NCBI GenBank assembly: GCA_964484195.1
Contig: CAZAER010000007.1
Location: 148,022 to 212,021 of the forward strand
Direction: 5' to 3'
DNA length: 64,000 nt
DNA from: JALHOP01 sp964484195
GTDB lineage: Bacteria; Myxococcota; XYA12-FULL-58-9; JALHOP01
A model generated the notes under the pieces. That model was given only the letters and a program-made list of their open reading frames with translations, did no database searches and was not told where the DNA came from. How positions within the stretch are numbered: position 1 is the stretch's first letter; every line of letters begins with the position of its first letter. Positions 9,838 through 21,126 of this stretch are shown here, piece after piece. The translations under genes were made by a program, and so were the position numbers.

Positions 9838-10821
9838 ATGCACATCCTGGTCGAGCACCTCGTCAAACACTACCGCGTGCACTCGCGCCCCCCGGGGGCG
9901 ATGGCGGCACTACGGTCGTTGTTCGTGCGACGCTACGACACGGTGCGCGCGGTCGATGACATTTCGTTTGCGATTGCCGGTGGTGAACGCGTCGGCTTCC
10001 TCGGCCCCAATGGCGCCGGCAAGACCACGACCCTGAAAGTCCTTGCTGGTCTGCTAAAGCCGACCGCGGGCGCGGCGCGGGTCGGCGCATACGTGCCGAA
10101 CGAGCGGCGCGCCGAGTTTCTGCGGTCGGTGATGCTGGTGACCGGCCAGAAGCATCAGCTCCTCTGGGACCTGCCTCCCGCGGATACCTTCGAGCTCAAT
10201 CGCGCCATCTACGACGTTCCACGCGCCGATTTCGTGCCGCGCATGAAGGAGCTGGTCGAGCTCCTCGAGATCGGCGACGTCATCAAGAAGCCGACGCGCC
10301 AGCTGTCGCTCGGCGAGCGCATGAAGTGCGAGCTTGCGGCTGCGCTCGTGCATCAACCCATACTCCTGTTCTTGGACGAGCCGACCATTGGTCTCGACGT
10401 CACCATGCAGGCGCTGGTTCGCAAGTTCATCCGAACCTACAGCCAGCGCCACGGCGCGACCGTGCTGCTCACCAGCCACGATATGGATGACGTCTCGGCC
10501 ATCTGCGACCGCGTCATCATCATCAATCACGGCAAGCTCTCGTATGACGGCTCGATTGGTGAGCTCGTCACCAAGACGCGTCCCGAGAAGCGGGTCACCT
10601 TCACGCTTTCGGAGTCGGTGCCCGCCGAAACGGTGCAACGGCTGGGGAGGGTGGTGAGCTCGTCGGATCGCGTCGTCACCTTGCAGGTCGAGCAAGGGCA
10701 GCTGAAGGTGACCATCGCGAACGCTTTGCAGACCCTGCCGGTGAGCGACCTCACGGTCGAGAACGCGCCGCTGGAAGAGGTGCTCGCGGACCTGTTCGCC
10801 AAGGCCAAGACCGCCGCATGA
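9838..10821 (+). CDS. ABC-2 type exporter, ATP-binding subunit
   Basis: 327-residue ATPase that should power the two permeases encoded directly downstream. The Walker A GPNGAGKTTTLKVL is at about residues 59-72, the signature LSLGERMK at about 156, Walker B LLFLDEPTIGLD at about 178, and the switch His in LLTSHDMDD. A C-terminal extension of about 90 residues follows, as in DrrA/CcmA-like exporters. The start ATG at 9838 is the first in frame. The gene overlaps the next by 4 bases (ATGA), so translation is probably coupled. Substrate cannot be read from sequence; the closest architecture is the COG4586/4587/3694 exporter set. Confidence 0.92.
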   Translation: MHILVEHLVKHYRVHSRPPGAMAALRSLFVRRYDTVRAVDDISFAIAGGERVGFLGPNGAGKTTTLKVLAGLLKPTAGAARVGAYVPNERRAEFLRSVMLVTGQKHQLLWDLPPADTFELNRAIYDVPRADFVPRMKELVELLEIGDVIKKPTRQLSLGERMKCELAAALVHQPILLFLDEPTIGLDVTMQALVRKFIRTYSQRHGATVLLTSHDMDDVSAICDRVIIINHGKLSYDGSIGELVTKTRPEKRVTFTLSESVPAETVQRLGRVVSSSDRVVTLQVEQGQLKVTIANALQTLPVSDLTVENAPLEEVLADLFAKAKTAA

Positions 10822-11627
10822 TTGCCGCGATCAAGGCCGCAATCAGACCGCTACCGACGCTTTACCGCGTGAGTCTCGCCGACGCTGTCGCTTATCGCGG
10901 ACAGGCGCTGATTTGGCTGCTCTCCACCAACACGCCGCTCATCATGTTGCTGTTGTGGAACGCCGTGGCCGCCGAAGGCCCGATTGGCCGTTTTGGTCAG
11001 GCCGAGTTTCGCGCCTACTTCCTGGTGACGCTCATCGTGCGCTTGCTGCAGGGCGTTTGGGTGGCCTGGGAAATCAACATGGAGGTTCGCGACGGTAGCA
11101 TCGCCGGCCGCTTGCTCAAGCCCATGCATCCCTTCTGGTCGTACGCTTTCGAGAACATCGCGGCGTGGCCGGTGCGTTTCGTGATGACTGCGCCGGTCAT
11201 CGGTGTCGCCGCCTATCTCGTCGGCAACGATCAGGTGACCCATGACGTCAGACAGTGGGCCCTCTTTCCGATCGCGCTGTTCGGCGGCTGGGCGCTGAGC
11301 TTCAGCAGCAACCTCGCCATCGGTTGTTTGTCGTTCTTCTGGCAGAGCACGCTTGCCGTCGCCGAGGTGTGGTTCGGGCTGTACGTGGTGTTCTCGGGCT
11401 ACATCGTACCGCTCGAGCTATTCCCGCCGTGGGCGCAGGACATCGTCACGATGCTTCCCTGGGCGCACATCGTCTCGACGCCGGTCCGGCTGGTCTTGGG
11501 GCACGACACCTTCGAGCAATCGCTCACTCAGCTCGCGCATCAGTGGGCGTACATCAGTGCGTTCACGCTCATCGGAGCAATCCTGTGGCGGCGCGGCGTG
11601 CAGCGCTACGAGGCGTTCGGCGGCTGA
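10818..11627 (+). CDS. ABC-2 type exporter permease (first subunit)
   Basis: 269 residues with about six membrane segments, resembling the COG4587/DUF990 permeases that pair with a second, distinct permease and one ATPase. The N-terminal part is LYRVSLADAVAYRGQALIWL, then hydrophobic helices; MEVRDGSIAGRLLKPM is the typical cytosolic loop of this family (RxGxIxxxLLKP). It overlaps the ATPase gene by 4 bases and the second permease gene by 1 base (TGATG), making a tight three-gene transcription unit. Confidence 0.88.
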   Translation: MIAAIKAAIRPLPTLYRVSLADAVAYRGQALIWLLSTNTPLIMLLLWNAVAAEGPIGRFGQAEFRAYFLVTLIVRLLQGVWVAWEINMEVRDGSIAGRLLKPMHPFWSYAFENIAAWPVRFVMTAPVIGVAAYLVGNDQVTHDVRQWALFPIALFGGWALSFSSNLAIGCLSFFWQSTLAVAEVWFGLYVVFSGYIVPLELFPPWAQDIVTMLPWAHIVSTPVRLVLGHDTFEQSLTQLAHQWAYISAFTLIGAILWRRGVQRYEAFGG

Positions 11628-12412
11628 TGCGATACGTCCGACTCCTTGCGAACCAAGCGCGCGTCTCTTTCATGCTGCTCGTGCAGTACCGCCTCGAGGC
11701 GGCGATCAGCTTGTTGCTTGCCGGCTTCTGGACGTCGTCGGCGCTCGTGCCCTTGCTCGTGCTTTTCGGGGCGCGCGACAGCGTTGGTGGCTGGAGCTGG
11801 GGCGAAGCGCTGCTCGTCGTCGGCTGGTTCAACGTCTTGAAAGGCGTGCAATCGATCGTGATCCAGCCGTCGATGAATCTCGCGGCGGAGCAGGTGCGCA
11901 AGGGGACGCTCGACTTCGTGCTCATGAAGCCGGCTGACGCGCAGATCCTCGTCTCGGCGCAGCGCTTCGATTTCCGCCAGCTCTCCGACGTCGTCGTGGG
12001 CGTGGTCATGCTGATTTACGCGCTGGCGAAGCTGCGAGTCGTTCCTTCGCCGCTGGCGCTGGCCGCGACCGTCGTCGCGCTGGTCTGTGGGGTCGCGATT
12101 CTCTACGCCATCTGGGTGATGGTCATGAGCCTCGCCTTCGTGTTCGTCAAAGTGGACAACCTGACGTTTCTCTTCCAGTCGATCTACGATGCCGCTCGTT
12201 GGCCGGGCACCATCTTTCGGGGCGTGTTCGCCTTCGTTTTCACCTTCGTGTTGCCACTCACGCTGATGACGACGACGCCGGCGCTCGCGCTTCTCGGCCG
12301 CCTCAGCGGACGAGAGCTGCTCCTCTCGATTGCGGGAGCAGCTCTCTTCTTGGTCGCGAGCCGCTGGGTCTGGACCAGCTGCGTCGCCCGCTACACCAGT
12401 GCAGGCGGCTGA
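11627..12412 (+). CDS. ABC-2 type exporter permease (second subunit)
   Basis: 261 residues. The start ATG at 11627 overlaps the previous stop, which fits translational coupling; the frame is open further upstream but there it only shadows the first permease. It begins MRYVRLLANQARVSFMLLVQ, has about six membrane helices, and carries the loop QVRKGTLDFVLMKPADAQ, the same RxGTLDxxLxKP loop seen in COG3694 permeases. It forms a heterodimeric channel with the preceding permease by analogy. Last gene of the unit. Confidence 0.87.
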   Translation: MRYVRLLANQARVSFMLLVQYRLEAAISLLLAGFWTSSALVPLLVLFGARDSVGGWSWGEALLVVGWFNVLKGVQSIVIQPSMNLAAEQVRKGTLDFVLMKPADAQILVSAQRFDFRQLSDVVVGVVMLIYALAKLRVVPSPLALAATVVALVCGVAILYAIWVMVMSLAFVFVKVDNLTFLFQSIYDAARWPGTIFRGVFAFVFTFVLPLTLMTTTPALALLGRLSGRELLLSIAGAALFLVASRWVWTSCVARYTSAGG

Positions 12413-12448
12413 TGTGAGCCGATTCGCCGGTCTGATACACTAGACGGC

Positions 12449-13417
12449 ATGCGTTTCGGGGGCGTTCTCCTGGTGGGCCTCATGGCCTGCGGCGGCTCGG
12501 TCGAGGGGCCGGTCCTCGTCGACCACGTCTCCGACCAGGACGTAGGCCAGAGTGGCGACCCAGACGTGGTTGGGCCGCAGGACGATGGGCCGAGCGATCA
12601 GGCGGGGGGCGATGCGGCCGGCGCCGGTGACGGTGATGGTGACGCGCACGGTAGCGATCCCATCGTCGACACCAATCCCTGCACCAACGGTACCGCGGTT
12701 TTCTGTGATGACTTCGAAACCGCGACGGTGGGCGGGGCGCCGAGGGCGCCGTGGCACGTTCTGACCAACAAAGGCACGGCCACCGTGGCGTCGACGCAGG
12801 CATACTCGGGCACCAAGGCGCTCAAGTGCACCACGACCGCCTCGACCAGCGACCCGAGCAAGTTCCGCCAGGCCTTCATCAGCATCGACGAAGAGGACGC
12901 GCCGATCACCGGTAACAACGTCTACGGGCGTATGATGGTGTGGTTCGGGAGAGTGCCGCCCAACGACAATCTCCACTGGACCAATGTCCGCGCGAGCGGT
13001 CCTGTCGAAACCGAGACCTACCAGGGCTCGTCGTACACCGCGGTGTACACCTACGGCGGCCAGTACAGTCATCTGATGGCCAACTACAACTCGGGTGACG
13101 GGCCGGCGAGCGACTGCTGGCAGCACTCCGACACCATCCTTCCGGCGCAGACCTGGGAGTGCCTCGAGTGGCAGTTCGACGGGCCCAATCAGACGATGCG
13201 CATGTGGTTGAATGGCACGCCCGTCAATGCGCTCACCGTGGTCGAGGAGGGGCAGGGTTGTCTCGAGCACGATCTCGGTGACCGCTGGGTGGCGCCAGAG
13301 TTCGACGCCATCGCCATCGGCTGGGAGCACTACCAAGTCATCGACTACGACGTCGAATTCTACGTCGATGACGTCGCCTTCGGGGCCTCGCGGCTCGGAT
13401 GTCCGCAAGGCCCCTGA
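12449..13417 (+). CDS. Lipoprotein with concanavalin-like (Cip1/polysaccharide-lyase-like) domain
   Basis: 322 residues. Signal peptide with lipobox LMAC at about residue 14, then an acidic Asp/Gly-rich linker (about 20-75). The folded part begins CTNGTAVFCDDFE and contains YSGTKALKCTTTAS, paired aromatic strands and a C-terminal YDVEFYVDDVAFG strand. This arrangement is typical of beta-sandwich glycan-binding or lyase-like domains in myxobacterial lipoproteins, similar in outline to Cip1. No catalytic residues can be assigned. The stop lies 3 bases from the convergent lon stop. Confidence 0.7.
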   Translation: MRFGGVLLVGLMACGGSVEGPVLVDHVSDQDVGQSGDPDVVGPQDDGPSDQAGGDAAGAGDGDGDAHGSDPIVDTNPCTNGTAVFCDDFETATVGGAPRAPWHVLTNKGTATVASTQAYSGTKALKCTTTASTSDPSKFRQAFISIDEEDAPITGNNVYGRMMVWFGRVPPNDNLHWTNVRASGPVETETYQGSSYTAVYTYGGQYSHLMANYNSGDGPASDCWQHSDTILPAQTWECLEWQFDGPNQTMRMWLNGTPVNALTVVEEGQGCLEHDLGDRWVAPEFDAIAIGWEHYQVIDYDVEFYVDDVAFGASRLGCPQGP

Positions 13418-13420
13418 GCG

Positions 13421-15805
<2,385 letters not shown>

Positions 15806-15936
15806 GGGAGCCTCCGGGCCTTTGCGCCATCTCGAAGGACGGTCGCACGGCCACAAGGGTCAAAGTCATTGCTGCTCAGGCAGCGGGTAAACGCGCGGCG
15901 GCTTGCGATGGGGCGGAATCGTCAGTTTCGCTGCGT

Positions 15937-15946
15937 TATCTAGATA
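15937..15946. promoter_or_regulatory. AT-rich palindrome upstream of lon
   Basis: The perfect 10-base palindrome TATCTAGATA is the only AT-rich island in the 187-base gap between the TetR-type gene and lon, about 130 bases before the lon start. It could overlap a promoter element or be an operator. There is no further support. Confidence 0.2.
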
Positions 15947-15992
15947 TGTGCATCGATGACGCTAAGCGCCAGGTGTCGATGCTTCCAATGTT

Positions 15993-16598
15993 CTAAGCGC
16001 GCCGCAAAAGGCCATGAACGACGAGCTCATGGGTCGCTTCGAGGACCCGTTTGGTCTCGGCGGGATCGTGATCGAAGAGGTGCGGCGGCGCGTAGGTCGC
16101 ATAGATGCGTAGCAGGACCCGAGCGGTAGCCAAGGGGTATTCGACGCGGAGCTCGCCGCTGGTATCGCCGGCCTCGAGGAGCTCGACGAGCATGGCCTGC
16201 GCTGCTTCTTCGAAACGACCGCGCTCGACGGCAGTGCCGCTGCATGTGGACGGCGAGACCAGATCGATCGCGTGTTGCCCGGTGCTCGCTACTTCCCAAA
16301 AGTGGGTGGCGCGTGCGTCGAAGATGCCACGCAAGCGTTTGGCGAACGTCGTGTCGGCAGACACTGCCTGACGCATCGCCGCGAGCACGTGATCGTGACA
16401 GCGCTTGGAGAGCTCGCGTGCGACCGACTCCTTGGAGTCGAACTCCAAGTAGACGCTTCCGACACCAATGCGAGCGGCGTGAGCGATGTCCGCGACCGTG
16501 GTCTTCTCGAAGCCGTAGTGCTTGAACAAGCGGTCGGCGGCTTCGAGGATGGCGGCGCGGCGTTTCGCCCGAAGGGGATTCTCGTGTGCTTCTGACAT
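15993..16598 (-). CDS. TetR-family transcriptional regulator
   Basis: 201 residues when started at ATG 16598 (MSEAHENPLRAK); the frame extends 22 codons further, but that stretch does not look like protein. The N-terminal helix-turn-helix is typical of TetR: AAILEAADRLFKHYGFEKTT followed by VADIAHAARIGVGSVYLEF. The C-terminal ligand domain has no recognisable specificity. Upstream of lon on the same strand and downstream of the transglycosylase gene. The nearest plausible targets are itself or its neighbours; that is inference. Confidence 0.88.
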   Translation of the reverse strand: MSEAHENPLRAKRRAAILEAADRLFKHYGFEKTTVADIAHAARIGVGSVYLEFDSKESVARELSKRCHDHVLAAMRQAVSADTTFAKRLRGIFDARATHFWEVASTGQHAIDLVSPSTCSGTAVERGRFEEAAQAMLVELLEAGDTSGELRVEYPLATARVLLRIYATYAPPHLFDHDPAETKRVLEATHELVVHGLLRRA

Positions 16599-16691
16599 CC
16601 AACAACTCGCTCTTCGCCCGGGCCGGCGAAAAGTGAATGGCGAGTCATATCGGGCACCAAGCAAGGCGACAAGAGAAAACTGAATATTGCC

Positions 16692-18578
16692 TCAGCGGCC
16701 AGCGAACGCCACGGACGAGGTCACTTGGTCGGCGTAAGTAGCGTCGTCGAGAACGCCGGTGTCGTGCAGCTTGTGCAGGATGTCGTTGACGCGCTCGTTC
16801 CAGGTGTCGGTCAGCCCGCCGCGGGCGTAGTAGCCGTAATAGCGCACCGGATTGGGGATGATGCTTGCGAGGTAAGCAGCCTCTTTGGCGTTCAAGCTGC
16901 TCGGGTGTTTGCCGAAGTAGCGCTCGGCCGCCGGCCCAATGCCGTAGAGCCCCGGTCCCCACTCGATGACGTTCAAGTAGATCTCGAGGATGCGCTGTTT
17001 GGAAAGCGTGCCTTCGAGCGCCAGGGCGATGAGCGCCTCGCGAAACTTGCGGCTATAGGTTTTAGCGGACGAGAGGTACAGGTTCTTCGCGAGCTGCTGC
17101 GAGATGGTCGAGCCGCCGCGGATGGCTTTGCCCGAGCTCGTGACCGCGGCGATGCTGTTCTTGATCTCCACGAGATCGAATCCGTGATGGCCGAAGAAAC
17201 CGCCGTCCTCTGCGGTGGTGATGGCGCGGACGACGTGTTCCGGGAGATCGGCGAGCGACACGAAGCTCTCGTTCGAGAGCCCGAGGAAGACATCGCGGGG
17301 ACTGCCGTTGTCGTCGATGAGGTGATGGGTGAAGGCACCGCGTAGCATCTCGGCGCCGGTCGGCTTGTCGCCCTTGGCCGCTTTGACGTCGATGTCTCCG
17401 GCGAGCTTCCAGGCCGTGGGGTCGCGCAGTGGTCCCTCGAGGTCGGCCCAGGCTGCGAGCTCGCCGTGGGGCTTGGGATCCTCCGCCTCTGGGCGCAAGG
17501 CCGCGGGCAAGCTCGCGAGCAAGGCGTCGAAAGGAATGCCGATGGCGCGGGTGTGCAACGTCGTCTGGTAGGGCTCGGTCGTGTCGACGGCGGCATCGAA
17601 GCGCAGACGCACGCGTGGGTCACTGCCGAGACCGAGGTAGGCATCGTGGATGCCGAGGCGCTTCTCGCGTACGCGATAGTGGACGCTAGCTCCCGCGCTC
17701 GCCGCCGCGATGATCACCGGCGCGCTGTCGAGCCGAGAGGCATCGAGGACGATCTCGTCGCCGCTCATGCCCAGCTGCCCGTCGGCACTCGCGAGGCGTC
17801 CATTGACGAAGCGCAGGTCGGCGGAAACGGTCGCATCGATGCGGCCATGGGCGCGGTCGACGTTGCGCGTGAGCTGCGATGGCAGACTGGCGAGCGGTAG
17901 GCGGATGAGATGCAATGTAGCGTTGACCACCTGGTCGTCGAAGGCTCCGGCGTCGTTCAAGTTGGTCTCGGTGGCGATGCTCGCCATGAGCTCCCCACCA
18001 CTTTCGAAGACGATGTGGGCTTCGCCGCTGCAGCCGCCACGGCAGACGGCGTCGGCCTCGAGCGAGGCCAAGCTGAGCTCGGTATCGCCGCGCTCGCTGG
18101 TCTGCGCGTGCACGTAGATGTCGGTGGCCGCGAGACGCAGATGGTCGCGCAAGTAGGGCGCGAGGCGTTGTGCGAGCGCCGAACGCAAAGCGTTGCCGGT
18201 GGCGACTCCAGAGGCGTGACTCGGGCGCTCGATCTCGACGATGACGCCGTCCGCTTTGACGGACGCGATGCGGGGTGCGCCCGAAAGCAGGCTCCCGAGC
18301 ACCGGCGTCACCGTGAGGCGGGTGACCTGGATGTGGCGCACCAACGACCCGGCGGGCCATTGCATGTCGACGGGCCCGAGCGTGACGCGGCCGTTCAAGC
18401 TGATCTCGACGTCCGAGCCCATGGCGGTGTCGGCAGCGAAGTCGTGCAGGGCGACGAGGACATGGGCGCGCAACGATGGTCCGAGGACCCGGCTTGCGAT
18501 GGCGACGGTCAAAGCAGGCGAGGCGAGCCCCAAGAGGACCGCCACCACAATCGCCTGCGTACGTCGAATCTTGCGCAT
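16692..18578 (-). CDS. Peptidoglycan glycosyltransferase (GT51) with long N-terminal domain
   Basis: 628 residues. One N-terminal membrane anchor is followed by about 400 residues of beta-rich sequence with AsmA-like character (ITVTPVL-type repeats and 'GPVDMQWPAGSL'). A GT51 transglycosylase domain follows at about 430-615. Its motifs are clear: catalytic Glu in AEDGGFFGHHGFD (about 457), GGSTISQQLAKNLYL, and EIYLNVIEWGPGLYGI. There is no transpeptidase domain, so it is monofunctional like MtgA but far longer than the usual 240 residues. It should polymerise lipid II at the outer face of the inner membrane. Divergent from the Nudix gene. Confidence 0.88.
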   Translation of the reverse strand: MRKIRRTQAIVVAVLLGLASPALTVAIASRVLGPSLRAHVLVALHDFAADTAMGSDVEISLNGRVTLGPVDMQWPAGSLVRHIQVTRLTVTPVLGSLLSGAPRIASVKADGVIVEIERPSHASGVATGNALRSALAQRLAPYLRDHLRLAATDIYVHAQTSERGDTELSLASLEADAVCRGGCSGEAHIVFESGGELMASIATETNLNDAGAFDDQVVNATLHLIRLPLASLPSQLTRNVDRAHGRIDATVSADLRFVNGRLASADGQLGMSGDEIVLDASRLDSAPVIIAAASAGASVHYRVREKRLGIHDAYLGLGSDPRVRLRFDAAVDTTEPYQTTLHTRAIGIPFDALLASLPAALRPEAEDPKPHGELAAWADLEGPLRDPTAWKLAGDIDVKAAKGDKPTGAEMLRGAFTHHLIDDNGSPRDVFLGLSNESFVSLADLPEHVVRAITTAEDGGFFGHHGFDLVEIKNSIAAVTSSGKAIRGGSTISQQLAKNLYLSSAKTYSRKFREALIALALEGTLSKQRILEIYLNVIEWGPGLYGIGPAAERYFGKHPSSLNAKEAAYLASIIPNPVRYYGYYARGGLTDTWNERVNDILHKLHDTGVLDDATYADQVTSSVAFAGR

Positions 18579-18655
18579 GCTACTTCACACCGCTCCACCC
18601 AAGGTGACCATCGGCGCTTTCGCGCGCATGTTGTTTCATGCCATGAGCGAAAGTC

Positions 18656-19195
18656 ATGACCGCGAAAGGCCCAGTCACGCGCCGCATCCCACCCGGGGAT
18701 GACCGTGAGCGTCTGGTATGCCTCGATTGCGGATTCGTCAACTACGAGAATCCCAAGGTCGTCGTGGGCTCCGTGGTCACGGTGGGCGAGCAGCTCCTCC
18801 TTTGCCGCCGTGCCATCGACCCGAGACGCGGCTACTGGACGATTCCTGCTGGGTTTCTCGAGCAGCACGAGGACCCCCAGACCGGCGCGCGCCGGGAGGC
18901 CATGGAGGAGGCCACTGCCGAGATCGCCATCGACGCTTTGCTGGCGGTTTACTCGGTCCCGCGTCTCAGCCAGGTGCAGTTGATCTACCGGGCCACCCTG
19001 ACCGGGACCTTCGCGCCGGGCATCGAAAGCCTCGAGGTCGCGTTGTTCACTTGGGACGACGTGCCGTGGGACGACCTGGCATTCCCCAGCGTGCACTGGG
19101 CGCTACGGCATCACCGGTCGGTCGTGGGGCAAAACGTGTTTGCCCCGTTCGTGAACCCGACCGGTGAGACCGGCGACCTTACGAGTCGTATTTGA
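18656..19195 (+). CDS. Nudix hydrolase with half zinc ribbon
   Basis: 179 residues. The Nudix box lies at residues 66-90: Gly66, Glu72, then REAMEEAT, with the usual Gly after the second Glu pair replaced by Thr87. The N-terminus keeps only one CxxC of the zinc ribbon found in related ADP-ribose/NUDT family members (CLDCGFVNYENPK at 22-34). An in-frame TGA at 18644 rules out a longer N-terminus, so the first zinc knuckle is truly missing in this copy. Likely hydrolyses a nucleoside diphosphate derivative. The 3' end overlaps the convergent redoxin gene by 17 bases. Confidence 0.88.
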   Translation: MTAKGPVTRRIPPGDDRERLVCLDCGFVNYENPKVVVGSVVTVGEQLLLCRRAIDPRRGYWTIPAGFLEQHEDPQTGARREAMEEATAEIAIDALLAVYSVPRLSQVQLIYRATLTGTFAPGIESLEVALFTWDDVPWDDLAFPSVHWALRHHRSVVGQNVFAPFVNPTGETGDLTSRI

Positions 19196-19790
19196 CGCTG
19201 CAGCCGTAGGCCTCGGTCTGCGCCTTTTCGACCTTGCCGGTGCTGACGCCCTTGATGGCCGCGTCGACGAAGTTGACCGTGTTTCCGGCCTCAGGCTTGC
19301 CGAGCGGCGCGTTGTCGAGAGCTCCGTTATAGCGGAGAACGCCCTCTTTGTCGATGACGTACATGTGCGGCGTGGTCTTGGCGCCGTACAGCTTGCCGAC
19401 CTTGCCGTCGGTGTCGAGCAAGATGGGGTAGCTCATGCCGTACTCCTTGGCGGCCTTCACGTTGCGCTCGGCGCCGTTGCCCTGTTTGCCGGGGGCGCTC
19501 GAGTTGACCGCGAGCCAAACCACGCCTTCGCCGGTGACGCGCTTGGGCTGGGCGACGAGGGGGCCCTTGTCGCCGTGCGCGAACTTCACGAACGGGCAGT
19601 CAGGGTTGAACCACTCGAGGACCACCGTCTTGCCGGCGAAGTCATGCAGCGAGACCTTTTTGCCGTCGGTGCCGGTGAGGGTGAAGTCAGGCGCTTTGTT
19701 GCCGACGGTGACTTCGGCGCGCGCGGCGCCAGCGACGGTGGTGAGCGCGAGAGCTGCGAGAACGGGAACGAAACGTAGAGCACGGAGCAT
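19179..19790 (-). CDS. Exported redoxin-domain (AhpC/TSA-like) protein
   Basis: About 203 residues. Of three nearby ATGs, the one at 19790 has GAGGA at good spacing; the first, at 19802, adds four residues. A signal peptide ends near ARAEV. The thioredoxin-like fold begins GNKAPDFTLTGTDGKKVSLH. The active-site region reads WFNPDCPFVKF, with one Cys where TlpA-like proteins have CxxC. Another Cys lies near the C-terminus (YGCSVKY). This is the periplasmic redoxin subgroup, of uncertain reaction. It follows tpx on the same strand across a 107-base gap. Confidence 0.85.
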   Translation of the reverse strand: MLRALRFVPVLAALALTTVAGAARAEVTVGNKAPDFTLTGTDGKKVSLHDFAGKTVVLEWFNPDCPFVKFAHGDKGPLVAQPKRVTGEGVVWLAVNSSAPGKQGNGAERNVKAAKEYGMSYPILLDTDGKVGKLYGAKTTPHMYVIDKEGVLRYNGALDNAPLGKPEAGNTVNFVDAAIKGVSTGKVEKAQTEAYGCSVKYDS

Positions 19791-19897
19791 GTTCATCCTC
19801 ATGATTGCGGGAAACCCGCGGGCAAGGTTGTAACGTCAGCTGGCGGCGGCAACTTCCCGCCGCACACGAAGTTCTGTGAACGGGTGAGCGGCGGCGC

Positions 19898-20392
19898 TCA
19901 GCCGAGGGCCTTGATGGCCGCGTCGTAGTCGGGCTCCTGGGCAATCTCGGGAACCTGCTCGGTGTAGACCACGCGGTTCTGCCCATCGAGCACCAGGATG
20001 CAGCGCGAGCACAGCCCGGCGAGCGGCCCATCGGCGATCTGGAGGCCGTAGTCCTTGGCGAAGGTCGAACGGAAGCTCGACAGGGCATGGACGCGCTGGA
20101 GACCCTCGGCGCCGCAGAACCGCTTCATCGCGAAGGGCAGGTCGGCCGAAATGTTGAGCACCGCGACATCGCCGCGGCTCGAGAGCTTGCTGTTGAACGT
20201 GCGGACCGAGGTCGCACACACCGGGGTGTCGACGCTCGGAAAGACGTTCAGGATCTTCTTCCCAGGGAAGTCATCGAGGCTCACGTCGCTCAAGGTCAGC
20301 GTCGTAAGCTTCAGTTTTGGCGCGGCATTTCCGACCGCCGGCAGGGAACCGCTGGTGTGGATTGTGTTCCCCTTGAGCTTGATGTCCGTCAT
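19898..20392 (-). CDS. tpx: Thiol peroxidase (atypical 2-Cys peroxiredoxin)
   Basis: 164 residues, the usual Tpx length. The ATG at 20392 is chosen because AGGAGG sits 6 bases upstream; an ATG two codons earlier abuts the AGGAGG. The peroxidatic Cys59 is in VDTPVCATSV and the resolving Cys93 in RFCGAEG, matching the Tpx spacing. Reduces peroxides with thioredoxin as electron donor, in cytosol or periplasm; no signal peptide is present here. Paired with the redoxin gene downstream. Confidence 0.95.
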   Translation of the reverse strand: MTDIKLKGNTIHTSGSLPAVGNAAPKLKLTTLTLSDVSLDDFPGKKILNVFPSVDTPVCATSVRTFNSKLSSRGDVAVLNISADLPFAMKRFCGAEGLQRVHALSSFRSTFAKDYGLQIADGPLAGLCSRCILVLDGQNRVVYTEQVPEIAQEPDYDAAIKALG

Positions 20393-20490
20393 CGGCATCC
20401 TCCTAAGTAACCGTTTTTGAAGCGTGGCTCGGCAATCGCAGAGAATGCCGCCCATGCGCAAGCGGCCGTTGACCAGGGAGGAACACGGTC

Positions 20491-21126
20491 ATGGCGACAG
20501 CGACGACGGCACTTCGCGATGCTTTGGTGAGCACCGCCGCGCGCCTACGCGACGGCGCCACCTATCAATGGACCCACATGGGTGCCTGCAATTGCGGACA
20601 CCTGGCGCAGACCGTGACGCGCATCTCGCGCGCCGAGCTCCACGCGATGGCGCTCGAGCGGCCGGGCGACTGGAGCGAGCAAGTCATCGAGTACTGCCCG
20701 ACCAGTGGCCTCCCGATCGACCATGTCATCGCGACGATGCTCCGCCTGGGGCTTACCGCGTGCGACCTAGCGCATCTCGAGCGTCTCACCAGTCCGGAGG
20801 TGCTCGCGCTCCTCCCACCCGACGAGCGGTACCTCGACTACAGAACGCGTGACGACGTGGTTCGCTATTTGGAGACCTGGGCCGCACTACTTGCTCGCCA
20901 GCTTCACGAGGGCAACGAAACCGTGCACCGCGGCAGCCGCCCCGACCAGAGCAGCCAGCGTGTGCCACACGGCACCGCCTTGACCTCCGGCACGCCAGAG
21001 CTGCGCCGGCCCGGGAGCGACCACGTCGACAACGTGACGCGCCTGCGCGATGGCGAACCACGCACCGACCGCGAGCTCGGTGATGGGAATGGCGTAGGGG
21101 CCGCCGAAACGGGTAAGGCCGCCTAG
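20491..21126 (+). CDS. Hypothetical protein; 3' part overlaps an antisense gene
   Basis: 211-residue frame. The first 135 residues look like a compact cytosolic domain with conserved-looking Cys (GACNCGHLAQ, IEYCPTSG) and a predicted helix LAHLERLTSPEVL. From about residue 133 to the end the sequence turns into Arg/Asp/Gly-rich text. That is the pattern expected from reading the opposite strand of the membrane protein gene at 20887-21228. The original stop may have been lost, or the protein really carries this tail. No function is assigned. Confidence 0.65.
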   Translation: MATATTALRDALVSTAARLRDGATYQWTHMGACNCGHLAQTVTRISRAELHAMALERPGDWSEQVIEYCPTSGLPIDHVIATMLRLGLTACDLAHLERLTSPEVLALLPPDERYLDYRTRDDVVRYLETWAALLARQLHEGNETVHRGSRPDQSSQRVPHGTALTSGTPELRRPGSDHVDNVTRLRDGEPRTDRELGDGNGVGAAETGKAA

